Shown here: positions 10,901 to 25,900 of the stretch, one piece after another | How positions within the stretch are numbered: the stretch's first letter is position 1 | How the letters are laid out: each line of letters starts with the position of its first letter | Notes under the pieces: generated by a model | What the model was told of the DNA's origin: nothing | Databases searched by the model: none | Seen by the model: the letters and a program-made list of their open reading frames with translations, nothing else | Program-made: the position numbers and the translations under genes | Assembly: GCA_027924645.1 (NCBI GenBank) | Contig: BSBN01001759.1 | Coordinates: 285,823 to 349,822, forward strand | Direction: 5' to 3' | Length of the DNA: 64,000 nucleotides | Origin: Cunninghamia lanceolata | Taxonomy: Eukaryota > Streptophyta > Pinopsida > Cupressales > Cupressaceae

Positions 10901-13900
10901 TGAGAGGAACCTATGGGTTTCCCAAGGACCGCAACAATAGATTAAAGAATGTCAGATCTCCAAAATTCCATGGGCAGCTGAAGAAGACCAATCTAGACAA
11001 GTATTCTAGAAGGGAGCTCTTCCATAGAATCAAAACCCACATGTTAGTGTATGATGAATAAACCCCTCTTGATTGTAGAAGGGCCTCCTTTGAAGGCCAT
11101 ATTTTGGTTGGCCTTTTTTGAAAAAAATGCAAAAAAATATCCATTCGCGGCAAGGATGATCTCGATGGCCCCCTCAGGTTGCCAAGTTTGATGAGCCCAA
11201 GTCTCCAAAAAAGGCAGCGAGATTTTAATTCCCATAAACATGCAAATCGGAGCATGTTCAAAAAGGTAGAACACTGTAATGCCCCAAAATTGATTTTTTT
11301 GATTTTTACAAATTTATGATGAAAATGCATGACCCTCACACTTTCTGATCACCAAGATTCCGGTGTGGGCAAGGTGAGAGCATATGGTGATTGAGACACT
11401 AACTTTATTGGTAGCAAGCCGCACAACTCTACAATGAATGCAATGCTGGAAGTGAAATAAATTTACTATTGTCTTGGCGGCATAGCCTCCCAGACTTACA
11501 ATATTGAAAATCAACTATCTTTCTAGCGATGAACTGCAGAGAAGATTACAAGGCAAACAGTGTTGGAAAAATAAATACAAACTAATTAAAATCACCTAGC
11601 AATATTAGTGTGTAGAAACCCTAGTTTATCAACCAATAAGAAATCTGGTAATGATCATATATCCAAGATCCTCAACAATAAATAATTTCAATACTTGTAA
11701 GAAGTAAACTGCAGATGAAATATCCCCTAACAGTTAATTAGATATTCTTCCCAGATTGCACTCGGTATGGCATATGACAAACCGAATTAACTGTCACTTT
11801 GGCTTATGTTAACTATTGGTTAGTGTATTTCATCAAATGTAATAATATTTAGAATTCACGAGTGCAACACTAAATACAGTCACTAAGAAACACACGAGTA
11901 TTTGATAAAGAATAACTTCAAATAGATCTGGAACAACAATTTACACAATTTACTATCATTTGCAAAATCTATAAATCCAGAGTTTTTGCTTGCATTCGGC
12001 CTCAATGGATGATATAAATCAAAGATCACACAAGTCACTTACAAATGGCAGGTAGCTCTGCTCACTCGAAAAGGATATGAACAATTGGGACTTAATCCTT
12101 GGTAGCTCCCACACCTCACTCTAGCTTTGAATATTTGTATTATGCTAAGTTCAATGAAGTCGTTGATTGTTTGAGAAATTGACAGGTCTCTACTAGGCGT
12201 AACCCTAGATTGATGGATGTATGAACCAAATGTAACTCACACATTCTTTTCCCAATTGAAATCGTTGTCACAGACACCCGAAATCAGTTATATGCTAATG
12301 GATCTTGCTGTGCGTAGAGATAGGTAGGTTCCTGACCCAACGTGACCCAGTGTGCCTTCCCATGGACTTGAATGTGGCCAATTGCTAGGGTGAGTTGGTG
12401 ATAAATCCATTGTATGATGCTTGCATTAAGTTTTTGATGTGTTTTGAAGACTCCCAAATGTTTAAACCCTGCGACCAAGGATAGAGGCGGAATTTTTGGG
12501 CAAATCCCTAAATTCCACTTATATTATTGCAGTTGCCTTCCACATTTAGATCAACAAATTAGAATTAGCTCTTCGTTGCAGCCCCTGTATGTGATAACTG
12601 CCTAGTTGGAGGTGAGGATGGGCATCCTACCTCAGTGGCGCAAGCTAAGAAGGTTTTCGTCTCCTCAATTTGCTATATGCAGTAGGGGTTTCGTCTTGAG
12701 CAGATGTATTGAATTCAAATTGCAAAAAATGCATAAATCCAACACATACCTGAATTGAGGAGTGAGACTTGTTGATATACCATTTCATGAATAGGTCCCA
12801 TCGACCCAAATTTGGTGCTCCATTTGAAAGTTTGATTTTTTTTTTAAATTTTAAATTTGTTTTTTTCTTGTTTGTTTAGCACCAGGGTATCCTTGCGATC
12901 TAGACCAACGACCCAACCCATCCTTACCTTGGTCTTATTTGATTGTCAAGTTGGGGATGAGAGGGGGCAATCTGGGGCGAGACTAATCTCCGGGGATGCA
13001 CGTAACAACCTGCAAGCCACGTGCATCGGGTAAACCCGGGCCTCAGAGTCAAACCCAAGACCTTGGGGAGCAAACCCAAGACTCAAGCCAACGACGCTAC
13101 CCATGCGGGCTAAAATTTGTTAATATATATATATTTATATAATATTAGTGTTAAAAAACACTATTTTTAAATTATAATAATAGTAATACTATTAGTGGGG
13201 AAAAGGGGACATGACAATCCTCCCTTCCCTAAATTGCTTACCCACAAGCAATGATAAATTAGGGGGAACTACCCTCTTCTTCGTTCCAAGGTAGCAATTC
13301 ATGAAGTGATGCTCATTGATCTAGGGTTTTGCACCTGTCCCATGGGATACTTTCTTCCCAAAAGCGCCTTGCAAACTTAGATGGACTATCCTTCGTTCTG
13401 AAATATTCTGTGAATGCATTTGTTACTTTGTTAGAGGCATTAGTTGACTTCAAGAAAACCATCACACCATCTGAAACTGCCAAATAATTGATAAGGGCGT
13501 GGTTCTTTCCATCCGATCATTCATATGAAAGAATAGTGCATCCAAACTGTGGCCATTGCCTCTTTTGTTCCTCTAGAATTAACTTTGCATCTTCAATAGC
13601 ATTCTAGAGCAACTTCCCACATAAGTATTTTAGAGTACCCTTTCCTTGCAACTATTAATGTTGTCACCAAATTCTCCTAGTACGAGCTCTTTCCCACATT
13701 GAAGGGAAGGTTGTTGTAAAACCAAAAACTCGCACACACCTTATTTGCTTCTTGGTGCATCTCTTTGTTCCACCATGTACCTTGCAAACAAAGGTTGTGC
13801 TCTAGGTATGTTTCTAGGTACAAAAAAGCTTTGTACATCTATGCTTTGCTTGAACTGGATGAGGTAGATGTGCTTTGTATGTGTGGACCACGACTAGAGC

Positions 13901-16900
13901 CCACAATGGCTGCCATATCTTTGTTCGTTTCAATTTGCATGTGAGGATTAATGGTTGTTGCTATGTCTGTTTGTGTCCTCACCCTCTCTAGTGTCTTCTC
14001 ATTCAACAATGCAAGGAGTCCTTGCATCTCTTAGCTTTTGGACATGGCTTGGCATCACGATTAGGAATGCTTGCAATATGGTATTTGAGGTGATTGATGC
14101 CTCCATTAAGTTTTTTCATGCATAAGGTGCAAATCACACTCCTTGTTGCCAGTCCCATTATGGCATATTTCTAGGGGGGGTCTTTGCTTCTAGTGCGACA
14201 GCTTCCAGTAACTGATGTTGAGCTTGATGCAGAGCGAGAATGCCATCGTATCTAACTTACAACATGTTTAAATGCCAAAAAAACAATGTTTTTTAAAAAA
14301 TAGTGTTTTGAATATGAAAAATGAAATAAAATTCATATATAAATCTCGCATTACAAATGTAATATGGTAGTTGAATAGCAAGGCAGCATGCCATTAATTA
14401 ATTTACCCAAAAATCATTTTTTCGACTTGAAAGTGTAAAACCCTTTCCTTAAGGGGAAAAAACAGTGATTTCATTCAAAAAATTAGTACAAATCAGCAAT
14501 ACAATTTTCAAAAATTGAATTCATTGCAAGTAAATTTGTAAATAATGTACAAATCTATTATTAACATGCTAGAAGTAACTTACATGCTTGGAAAAAAAAG
14601 AAAAAAAATACTAACTTGGAAACTGAAATTCCTCAAATCTGCCTTTCAAATCCACTAAAATTCCATTCAAATTGCTCTCAAGGATTCACAATTGCTGTGT
14701 GAGGTTTAGCTATTGCGTGTAGGGTTAAATAGGAAAAAAAATCAGTATTTTTTCAGCGTCCAAACTGCGTCCCTGTGTCATAACTGTGTCCTACGAGTTT
14801 TCTTGTCAGACTCACCAAAACTTGGTGAATACTTGCCGATTTTCACTGCAACAACTTGCCAAAAACTCGGCACTTCTGACCTATGAGTTTACTTTCTGAG
14901 TACTTGTTTTGAAAAAAAACACGAGTACTCGGCGAGTTTTCCAACTATGGATTCAATGATGTGGATAAATTTTATGGAGTTAAGAGTACACAAATGTTTA
15001 TTTCCTCTAGTTTGCCCAATGTTACCATTGACTAGTGTTGGAAATTTGGAATCTAGAATATTATTAAGAGTTGTGATTAAAACTTTTGAATTTGCTTTCC
15101 CCTTTAAATTTGCTTGGAAGGCCGTTATAACCCAATGCAAAGCACCTCTGCCTCTACAAATTTTTCTCCTATTTTCCAATGGTGCTGCAAACCATTGAAA
15201 AATCCCTCTAGACTCTTTAAGGATCCCTCAAACTCTTGCTTTTCTTGGGCTCTGTTTGGACTTTGAAGGCACCATGGTTATTGAGATTAACATGTCCTTG
15301 AAGGCAAACCCATTGTTCAATGGGTGTATTTACCTTATTCTTCTCCTTTTTATTATTGGGGTGGCCTATGCAGTATATTCGGGCCACTGACCATTATCTT
15401 GGTTTTTATATTAAATTTCTAATACCTGACAACTCTGAAATGGGTGAAAGGTGCAATGCAAATTAATAATTTATTATTGGTAGTGCACAATTTTTTATAT
15501 GAAGAGAAAATTATGAATGAATTTTTGTCGTCATAAATATCTTGGAATTTTAAATTTGGTTGCAAACTTGGTGCCAGTCACCCTTGCAAATTGATATGGC
15601 ATACCATCTAGAAGATAAGGTCAGCATCATATTTCAAGCTCCCAATGAGCTTGGAGCCCTACTTTTCCAATATTGTGGTATAATCTGCCCAACATTCTGT
15701 CAACATGGCTTTTGTTTCCTCATGGGATTGATTAAATCATGATCGCAAAATGGTAAATGATTAGCAAGTATTATTACTGACCTTTTAAATGTGGAAAAAT
15801 GGTAGATACTACAGTTTATTTGGGGTCTGTTTTTTATATCATGGACACCTACTCTTCTTGTTAACAATTTTTGAAGTTTAAACTAATACAACGTTCATTG
15901 TTATGTCCAACAAGACAACTGGTTCCTTGTACTTCTGGGCTGCTCATTTGGCTGGCCCTGTCTGGGGTCCATTTGCATCTTGGTGTTGTGCCTGGCTGGA
16001 AACCATTGGTCTAATTGCAGGCATAGGAACTCAGGTATTCTGCACAACCCTTTTAATCTCCATATTGAGACAATGATTGAAGAATGTTCGTGTCATTATT
16101 TAAATTACAATGAGTGCCTTGAAGTCTGGAAGATTCTTCCTTTAAATCTGGTTGGCAGTCTTTTGTTTAATGTATGCTGTTTTTTTCATTTTTTTCTTTG
16201 TGTCAAGTTTCTTAGTTCAAGAATTTCAGATCTTGTCACTTTAATAAAAAGTGAATATTTTTAATATGTAATTGGAATTTGCACATGTCCTCTAGGGTAG
16301 AAACTAAGAAAAGTAAGGTCAGACAATGGATTTAGTATACACTCTACAAGTGTCTGTTGAACTGCAAAATGTGTGATTTAATGGTTTTTGAAAGTTAATT
16401 GTCCTACAGAATAATATCTACATTGATGCAGCTGAAGGAGCTTTTTAAATTCATATTACATAAATGAAACTGTGTGTTTTGAAAATTTAATTTATAGCTT
16501 TTCAGTTACAATACTGTTTTAACATTTTTGAGTTAAGTATTGGTGGCATTTTTTGACCAATACTTCACCTAATGAATATTCTATTTGACTACTCTTATGG
16601 TGCTGACAAGCTTGGTACTATATAATAAAGAATAAATTTGTTAAATTTGGAAATAGTTGCTATTACTATACTTTGCTCGTGCTGACAAAATTAGAGCAAA
16701 ATTGGATGGTAGTCATCTAGGGATGTTCTGGTGGTTTTTTATTTTGGCAAAAATGATGCCTAACACGAAAACTTGGAGGTATTAAGAGGTGCACTTCCTT
16801 ATTTCTCCATATGATTTTGGTTAAAAATTTAAATGCTCTCATGTTTTATGCTCTTAGAAGAGTTGTCATAAATGGCTAACAATTCCTTAAGATTTTGTAT

Positions 16901-19900
16901 CAATCAAACCAGATCTTATATTTTCCTTTTTTTTGGGGTTGCACTGGTTGGTTGTATTTCCATCTTTGAATCTGCAAGATTAGGTGAATACTAAGTTACT
17001 GATTTGGGTTCGGGCATAGGGGTTTGGATACACCAGTATGGCAATTTTTTGGGGGGTTGGGTTCATTTTGGGTGCGTCCATAAAAAAAAATTTAAAAATC
17101 ATAAATATATACATATTTGCAGCCTAAAAACATGAATTAAGCTAAAAATACCACATAACATGTATATAATAAACAAAACAACCATAAAAATTAAAAATAC
17201 TTCTTCAATGTCAATTTTTAACAAATTCGAATGCCAGGATAGATATTTATTGTTCAATATTAAAATAATAAAATCAGCAATCAGCGTCATATGGGTCTTC
17301 ATAAAGATCATCATCATCATTGACATTAGATGATGTAGGTAGATTAGAAGAACCACAAAGAGTGCCATTGGTACTTGCACTAAAAGAATCATCATCATCT
17401 TGACATTAGATGATGTAGGTAGATTATTAGAACCACAAGGAGTGCTATTGACACTCACACTAAAAGAATCATCATCATCATTGACATTAGATGATGTAGG
17501 TAGATTAGAAGAACCACAAGGAGTGCTATTGACACTCATGCTAAAAGAATGTTGGCTATTTGACTCCTCAAAAAATGAATATTGTTGGGAAGCGGAAGCA
17601 TCCAACACAGTATGCTCAGGCTCTATATCCCACAGATTTGTTACCCCTTGTAGTCATTTTGTTTGTGTGGAAGGTGCAAGTTGGATTGCACATCCACTAA
17701 CTCTGTCTTTTTTGATGCCAATAAGTTTTTCTTTACTGAGTGGATGAAGGAGTATGTACGTCAATTCCTCTTAGATGAAGACGAATTGGCAACTTATTGA
17801 GGCAAAGCTAGAAAGTTAAACTTATAAAATTATAAATGAAACTTCAAACTTGAAAAAAATTATTTCAAAAATAAAAAGAAACTCAAATTAGAGAGTTTTA
17901 GATTAAAAATAAAAGACTTGCAATAAAATTTTAATCGCAAGAGGTTGTAGGTGTTGGAATCTTTGGCTATGGAGGTACCATCAATTGTGATCATCCTTCT
18001 TATACTTGTCATGAAGAGCAGAACTACTTTGACCATTGGAGTGTACAAAATCAGCGAACTCCTTCGTGACTACATCCTTTAAATTAGGATCAGGTAAGAG
18101 TCTAGCAAACACTAACTTGTACCCTTTGCTGACTTCCACATCTCTGTATGGTGCAATCCTTCTCGACAAAGAAAGGATCTTAGTGCTGTAATATTTTGGA
18201 CTCAATGCAACGACAAGATGTAGTGGGGTGGTCATTTTGTTTTGTTGCTCAACAAAAAATGTTTGCACCTATTTGAAGAAACTTTCTTCAAGATTTTGCT
18301 CTTATCGTTTATGATAGTCTTCATTTTATCAATCATTGAGTCAGTGCCATCATTTATCTCTTCAAAAAATGGCTTATCCATGTTAGTATAATGGATAGTA
18401 CTCAAGATGGGCTTGGTGAAACTAAGAAGATATTCCACAAGATCCTACCAAGTGGCATCTAGGATCATTTGCTTTATATTTGTTGCCCTCTCATTGTTGG
18501 ATATAGACCAAAGTTGGTTGATGACTATGCTAGAAAGTGCCTCCTACACCTTCACAAGTTGTCTCAAGACGTTCGTGTTGGAGGCGAATCAAATTTCAAC
18601 AACCTATCTGAAAATAAAAATAAAAAGAATTAAAAAGAAAAAAGGTAACATACTTATGTTTAAAAAAATAAATTACTAAAGTGAAATATAAAATTGTATC
18701 GTTTCACTTACCTTTAGCCGCTCCAATTTCAAGAATATGATTTGAATATACTCTTGCGACATGTTGTGGTTGGTGGTGAACATTTGGATCTCTTTGGCCT
18801 TAGTGTACCACTTGTTTTATCCTATCAATTTTGTTGCCCATCTTTTCTAGCATAAGAGTGGACAACACATGGTGTCCAAAAGATGTGCGAATAATGTGTC
18901 TCAACCAACAAACCGACCGCTTCACAATTTTTGCGTTGTCCATTATGACTTGGACAACATTACTAGGTCCCCCACTTTCTCAATGACCCTTATGCGGATG
19001 TTAGCAATAAATTGTGTATCTTTTATTTACCCTTCACAATCCACGACTTTAAAAAACATTACCCATTTAGGGACATTGCAATCACATTAATTATGAGCCG
19101 ATATTTGGCATCCTTCCATCCATCAAAATGATGGATATCACTGTCTCGACCCACAAATCTTTAATGGGCTTCAACGAATCCTCTACAAATTTCACCTCCT
19201 TTGCGATTATGGTGCTATGCACTTTGTCATAACCAAGGCGCTTGTACCCTTTGGAGCCTCATTAATTTTGCTCATCAATTTTCACCAATATGGTGAGCAA
19301 ATCATTGAAAGCCAAAGTATTTACATAGATGCATCTTGCAATGTTTTGATCGGTAATCTCACAAGATTCATTTTGAAATGCCTTTTCTAATGGTCCCTTT
19401 GTTCTCTTATGTGAAGGTTCTTTTTGATGCATGGCTAAAATTGGGTGGCTCTCCACCACAACTTCAGGAATAGATGGGGAAGGAGGGGGACCTCATTTCT
19501 CAAGATCCTTTCCTTGCCAAAGGATGACATCTTCTATGGACATGCACGCCCTTCTAGCTTGCTCTTACTCTCTAATATGTTCCACCACTTTAGATGTTGT
19601 AATAACCACCCTAGTTTTTTCAAAATATTCTAATTGAAATTGATTGCACAAACAACTCTGATACACCTTTTGATCACCTAGATCCTAGAGAGGGCAAGGT
19701 GAGAGCATACGGTGGTCTCAGTTACAACAGTAGTTATACTAGTGCATCGAATACAAACAACCACTTGTTCAGTGGGCATCCACTTGTTTAGTGGGAATGT
19801 GTGAAAGCCACTGGCAGAATTTCTAAGCTTGACTCAAAACCTAAAAGGTTGATATGCCAGCTTGTTCATGCCAAATGGACTATGAATATGAAATCTATGA

Positions 19901-22900
19901 GATTGGCGGTAAACCATCCAGTGTTACAAGATTGACATGAATGCATTCCATAAGACAAATTACAAGTAATTTTGCATCAATCTGGAATACTAATTCAGAC
20001 TGCTGCAACTAAATACATTAGATCATAAAACTCAGAATATTATGCTTACATAGCTAATAAGTAGACCATTGAAGAGGAGCCACTGAAAGCTATTGTAGAA
20101 ACCCAACTCAACTGAAAACACCACTGAAAACTCTCAGAAAATCTGCCCCCAAACTTTCATAAACAGAACTGTAAGATCCTTGAGCTGCTGTCCACTCATA
20201 TCAGGTTGTTCTTGTGTCATAAATAGGTCTGATCAGTCCCCCAAACACCATAAATTTGCACATAGAGAGACACCTCTGATCAGTCCTCTAACTGCTGCAA
20301 ACACTAAGCACACAAAGAGACACCTCAAAACCCGAATAAAATAATTTCAAACACCATAAATTTGCACCATGTACTTGCTGATTAGGGGTGGTCCCCACAT
20401 GAACTCATAGGACAAGAGAACCAAGGTTTTCCTTCTATTTTAAACTCCCACATACCAAGGAAATGGTATGGCAGCCATGCGTGGGATGAACTCAAAAAAC
20501 AAACTCAAAAAGTTTATAACAGCAACTAGAATTTGAAGCTGTCCCACCAAAGATTTCATAAGAGACAAATTTAGAGCAAGACAAATAAGAGGCCTTCTTC
20601 CATTAAAACCCACGCATCCTCCCAAAGACAAGGTATGGATTACCAAGAAGAAAGATGTACGGAAGCTAAGAAAAACCCCACGATTCCTTCTTATAAATAT
20701 TCAATGCCCTTCCCAACATGAGCGCCATGGTAAATAAAGATTTTAGCTTATAAAATAACAACCAGCGCTATCAAAATAAAAGTACGACATTTCTTGCATA
20801 GGTACGGCCTTCAAAACCAATAAACAGCAGTTCCAAAAATTCTGAAATAAACTCCATCAATCTGCAAAAATTCCCATAAATCACACCAAAATATTTATTA
20901 GGCCAAGCATTCTCAAAAAACATCAAAATAAAATAAATCCATTATTGCGCACAGGTGATCCTCTGGATGAAAATAAAATCACTCCCAGTTGGCTAGGGCA
21001 GATGTCTCACTACCAAAACTAGCAAAAAGATGGGTTAAACAACCCTAGATGAATCAAGCTCAACAACTCTGGTTCACAGAAGAAATAATTTCATATCCAA
21101 TATGCATAAGCTTTCATGAGCGATCAATTCTTCCTTTTATATTTTGTTTTTCCTGTGTATGCCCAAGAAGAATAAAATATAATATAAAGTCTTATCGGCT
21201 TTTAATGAGCATTTATTTCCTCCAAAGTGAGCGCTCATTTAAGGAAATAAAATAATTCCTTTTTTTTTCCCCAACGCTCACACTTAATAAAACTTACTTT
21301 TAAAATAAGTTGCCAACTTAATAATATGAAATAAAACCAAGGCAACTTTATGAACTCAATCTTATAACTCCCAAGTGAGCACCACAATTAAAACTCCAAC
21401 TTATATCTCCATGCGCTCAATAAAACATTTATATCCACCTTATAATTACTATTACACTAAGTTGCTAATACTAATTCCAACCTTAGGCGACTCTCGTGAA
21501 ATATTAATTAAACTGCTGGAAAATAGTCCAAAGCTATGGAAAGTATAGAAATGCACTGAGCACACAATTCTGACCATACCAAAGTGTAGTAGAAGACTTG
21601 GGACAAAAATCAGAGGCTGTCAGGTGATTGTCTAAAAATAGTATGTTTCTCCAAGAAAGTTGGAGAGCACCCGAGAGGTCAAAACTGAATTCCGAAAGCA
21701 TCTATGAACTCCAAATGACGAGCCAAACTTAAAACCACGAACAATTGCTTTGCCACACTGAGCCATGACCATTCCAAGAACGTTGGAGTTCTCTTGGACA
21801 CACTGAATAGCCTCTGGAAGGCTAGGAACAAGCATATTGCGCACAAAAGGTCTATGCGCCAAAAAGGGGACATTATAGATGTTGGCATAGGTGCACCCTT
21901 CTTGCTTGGGCAAACTTTGATACCCATTCCAAGAATACTACACAAATGTGCTTTCACTTGACTGTATGAGCGTGTATATATCACATCGCATCCATTGCAA
22001 ACCCAAACAAATCCCCCACCACCTGGAAATTGCCATATCATGCCAACATCCTTCCACAATGGTGAATTTGGGTTTGTTTTGAAGTGGGTTTAGCCCATGG
22101 AGCTAGAACTTGTTGCCACTATAATCCCTATGACAAGAAGTTTGTAAAACAACACATTCCAAACAAATGAAAAAAAATATTAACTCATTTAATATTGTAA
22201 ACATAGAAGAATGGAAACAAAATAAGAGAGCTCATTTGTAAAAGAAAAAAAACGAAGGGAAAAAAAACTTAAAAAACTTATCTCTAATCCAAAAATCTTC
22301 TCTATCATTTCCTTGGCAGGGAATGGGCTTTTGTACACATGTAGAAACAACAATTTAACCGCTTTGGAACCTTCAACAATCAAGCTTCAGCTTAGTTACT
22401 AGGTTCGTTCGTCTCGGCCCCCATAGTCGACCTAAATAGGTTCAATTCTGTGTCCAGGTTTGGGGATGAGTTTTGTTGTGACCAAATCACACATCGACCC
22501 ATTGCAAATGGGGACCCCCCTTTTTTGAGCTCAGATGCTTTGCATTAGGTTTTTGATGATGTCTTAGAGCTATTTCATGATGAAGTCAGTGGTGTTTTGA
22601 GTCTTAGAGCCCCTTGATGACCTGATCCTGATGTTTGAGATCCTGAAAATGACTAAGTCTGGTATCCTGATCCTGAAGACACTGAAAATTGGCTAAGTCT
22701 GAAATTTGGTGGATCCTCCAAATTCTATAATCTGCATGTTAAATCCAGTGGATCTGAGACCTATCTCAAACATCCTGAAAGGTATATTGAAAAATATTTA
22801 AAGTATAAGAAATTCAATCTCTAAACTTATACTTAAATATATTTTTCAATATACCTGACCTCGGGCCCTTTCAGTTCTGGGCGCGAAATTGCTCCAGGAT

Positions 22901-25900
22901 CACCTCAAAACTCCGCCTAGAATTTAGGGCGCCTTCCATCATCTAGACAACCTCAAGATTGCGCCTTGGGCAAGGAAGTCTTCAAATCAAAGCGCCTTGT
23001 TTGAAATTGATGTCGGGAAGTTTGAAACACTACAAATTTGACAAGAATGAGGCATTTAGGTTTAGGCGCCCATTGTATGTTCAGAGGATCATAAGAATTG
23101 CGCCTTGAGTTGAAGCACATGACCTTAGGCGCCATTCCTTGTCACTCCTGCCAGTTGCCTTGATGTGAGGATGGAGTTTAAGATAGTGATAGATTGCGCC
23201 TAAGGGTAGAATAATCTCATAGGGGTATAACAAGTATTGGAAAGCTTTAAGGATGTCAAGATTGAGCTACATGACCTTAGGTGCCTAATTTAAGAGGAGG
23301 AAAACACCACTCAATGAGCGCCTAGATCTAGGAGAAGACACAGGCAGAGACCTCAATGAGCGCCTAGTGTTAGAAGTGTTCTAAATAACTAAAACTTTCT
23401 ATGAAGAGTTTAGGCGCTCATAAAAGGAATCAAGTTGAGGAGTGAATTAGTCATATGGAGCCAAGCACTTTCCTTGTTAAAACCATCTTGTTTAGGCGCC
23501 TAGGAGGAAGGTGGATCATTCAGGTAAGATTGAGCGCCTAAAGGTCAAGGAAGCATGAATCAACTCACTTGAAGGAGCAAAGATTTGGAGGACTCTAATA
23601 AACATCACTGATTTAGTAATGAAACTTTGAAAGTCATTTCCTTATGTTAGGCGCATTTTCTTGCCTTCCTAGACCATTTTTGGCGCCTTGGCAATAAAGT
23701 GAATGTAAACATGGGAATAGGCGTCTAAGGGTGAAATGATTTGTGGATGTAGACAAGTGTTAGATGTCTCAAAGTGTCAAACATCAAACTTAGTAAGTTG
23801 AGGCGCCAATTCATAGACATCCTCAATGAGCGCCTAGGTATGACAAGAAATTCAATTCATTCCACCTGATAGAATGCGCCTAAGACTATAAGAAGTTGAT
23901 GGAGTTATCTTGAGTTTTCTAAAGACTTTAGGCGCATTTCAATCACTGGAGGTTACAAGTTGGCGCCTAGGAATACAAAGTGGTAGAAGTCCAACTCATC
24001 TTGGCACCTTTGCATGTTTAAAACTATCACTAAGTACGCCTCTAGGAGATCAATAACACTAAGGAAAACAAGGCACCCTTTCATCTTTACCTTATCACTA
24101 GGAACAACTGAGTTTTGGCGCCTAGCCTTGTGAAGGCGTGAATCAAAGATGAAATGCCTCATTCTTGTTAAAATGATTTTGAGATCAACTTTAGTTAGGG
24201 CGCACTTTCATCCTCCATGCAAACCTCAAGGAGTGTCTTGGAAACTGAGTTTTTATAGGGCTAAACTTAGGCGCCCTTTATGTAGGTTCATTAACACCTA
24301 GAGCGCCTAGACTTAGGAGTTAGAAATCATCACTTTTAGCGCCTAAGGTAAGAAAGACACGAGTAATTTAGGGCATATCAAAACTGAGTTTTGGCGCCCA
24401 TTTCTACCTTTGCCACCTACATTGGCGCCTTAGAAAAGAACAATTAAATTTGCATGATGAAGTGGGCACCTAGAGAGAAAAGATCACCTTAAAGCTTGTT
24501 TGATCATTCAGAGCCTTGAAAGTAGCACATAGAACCCAAATTGTATTAGGCGCCCTTTGTATATGAAGTAACCTCATCCTAGCGCCTCAAATGAAGTTCC
24601 CTTACGAATAATTTCACTAAGTAAGTTTGGCGCAAGATCTCTCTGGAATAGCTATAAAGGTTGCTTAACATTCAAGAAAGTTCGAAATCATAACTGTGAG
24701 CGCCTAATACATAGAGTATTTCAAAGCATGAAAAGTAAAGTGGTCTAGGTGCACATTCCCATCTCTGCAAGCCTATTTTGGCGCCTAGGAGTAAAGAAGG
24801 TAAGATTCTGGAACATTTAGGATCCTTCAAACATATGAGAATGGGAGGTATTCATCTAAGTCTAGGCACTCCATGTGTTGGGAGAATTCATTTTTGGCGC
24901 CAAGAAGGTGTTGGAGTTTGTCAAGTTCTAAAGGATCTTTTGTAATGACTTGGAGGTATAAAGGCATGAAGGTGGAGTCATTGAAAGTTGAATGAGCATA
25001 GTCTAGGCGCACCTTTTGTCTAAATCAACCTTAAGATGGCGTCTAGTGTTAAGAAGCCTTTCAAATGATTAAAGTTCACCCAAGATAGGCGCCTTTTGTT
25101 ATTTAAACCACCTCATATTAGCGCCTCGAAGCTTAAATGCTAAGTTCATCAAAAGAGTGCCTAGGAGACATAAGGGTTGAAAATGAGGTGTTGAAAAGTC
25201 TAAGAGTGGGCGCCTAAGGGGGAAAAGTTATCTTATGGCCTTCACAAATGTTTAAAGTATAAAAAACGTCAGATATAAGGCCTTATGAGCTAAGGCGCAT
25301 TGCACTTTTACCCACCAAAATAGTGCCTTAGGAAAAACTCACATGAATTAGCATCTAGGAGTAGGCGCTTGGGAGAAAGAAGCCTCTTGAGGCATGTCTT
25401 ATGGGTGGAGGTCTTCAAAATGTCAAGAAGATATCCAAACATAGCTAGGCGCCAATCCTTGTCTAAATAACACCAAATGTGCGCTTAGAAAAGGATACAC
25501 TCCAAGCCATTCTAATGTGAGCGCCCTGGAAAGAATCACATCAATTGACCTTAAAAGTAGGCGCCATGAAGAAGTTTGCATGAGATGATCTTTTAAGAGT
25601 TGGCGCTAGGAGTATAAAGTTATTCCAGAACATGATTGATCACTTAGAAGTGTTAAAATGCCAAATATGAAGTCATTTGTGTTGGGCGCCCATTCCTACT
25701 TCTGCTATCTAGCTTGGCGCCCTAGGGAGAGTCAATTAAATTCATGCCTAAAAGTGGGCGCCCAGAGAAGGGAGGTCCTTTTAAGACATTCACTACTATC
25801 TAAAGCATGAAAATTGACAAATAAAGTCCAAGTTGACCAAGGCGCCTTGCACCTTCATTGGCGCCTTGGGAAGAATCACCTCATTTTTGGCACCTAGAGA

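Larger units (their letters stand above)
10749..14947 (-). mobile_element. Broken hAT transposon (minus), intron 2
   Basis: The left edge TAGTTTTAAAACTTAGCGACT and the right edge (minus: TAGTTGGAAAACTCGCCGAG) form imperfect terminal inverted repeats. ACTCG(G/C)CGAGT-type subterminal motifs near 14740-14940 are typical of plant hAT elements. Minus-strand translation of about 14220-13390 gives hAT transposase pieces: a BED finger (CTLCMKKLNGGINHLKYH) and a DUF659 block (FGCTILSYE, then SDGKNHALINYLAVSDGV). Frames are broken. The left part is displaced by a Gypsy-like LTR fragment (11275-13330). No clear 8-bp duplication was found, so the exact ends are uncertain. Confidence 0.65.
17100..22080 (-). 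pseudogene. hAT transposase pseudogene (minus), split by a solo LTR
   Basis: Minus-strand blocks occur in the expected order. The BED zinc finger is WVCNGCDVIYTRSYSQVKAH with GMGIKVCP (about 22010-21910). After the inserted LTR come RRACMSIEDVI, then GPLEKAFQNESCEITDQNIA (about 19390-19330) of the DUF659 domain, then FLSFTKPILSTIHYTNMDKP-like text (ORF starts LLSFTKPILS, about 18430), and LHLVVALSPKYYSTKILSLS (about 18210). HLQPLAIKIL near 17960 is the hATC dimerisation motif. The C-terminal tail (17300-17600) has expanded as three 80-bp repeats. Stops and frameshifts are scattered. The family makes a dimeric cut-and-paste transposase; this copy cannot. Confidence 0.8.

Noticed and set aside
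19598..21005. Solo LTR ending at the first GATGT (21001-21005)
   Set aside because: That GATGT lies in a block shared with the LTR at 11275, and removing only this part does not rejoin the hAT frame. Ending at 21877 does.
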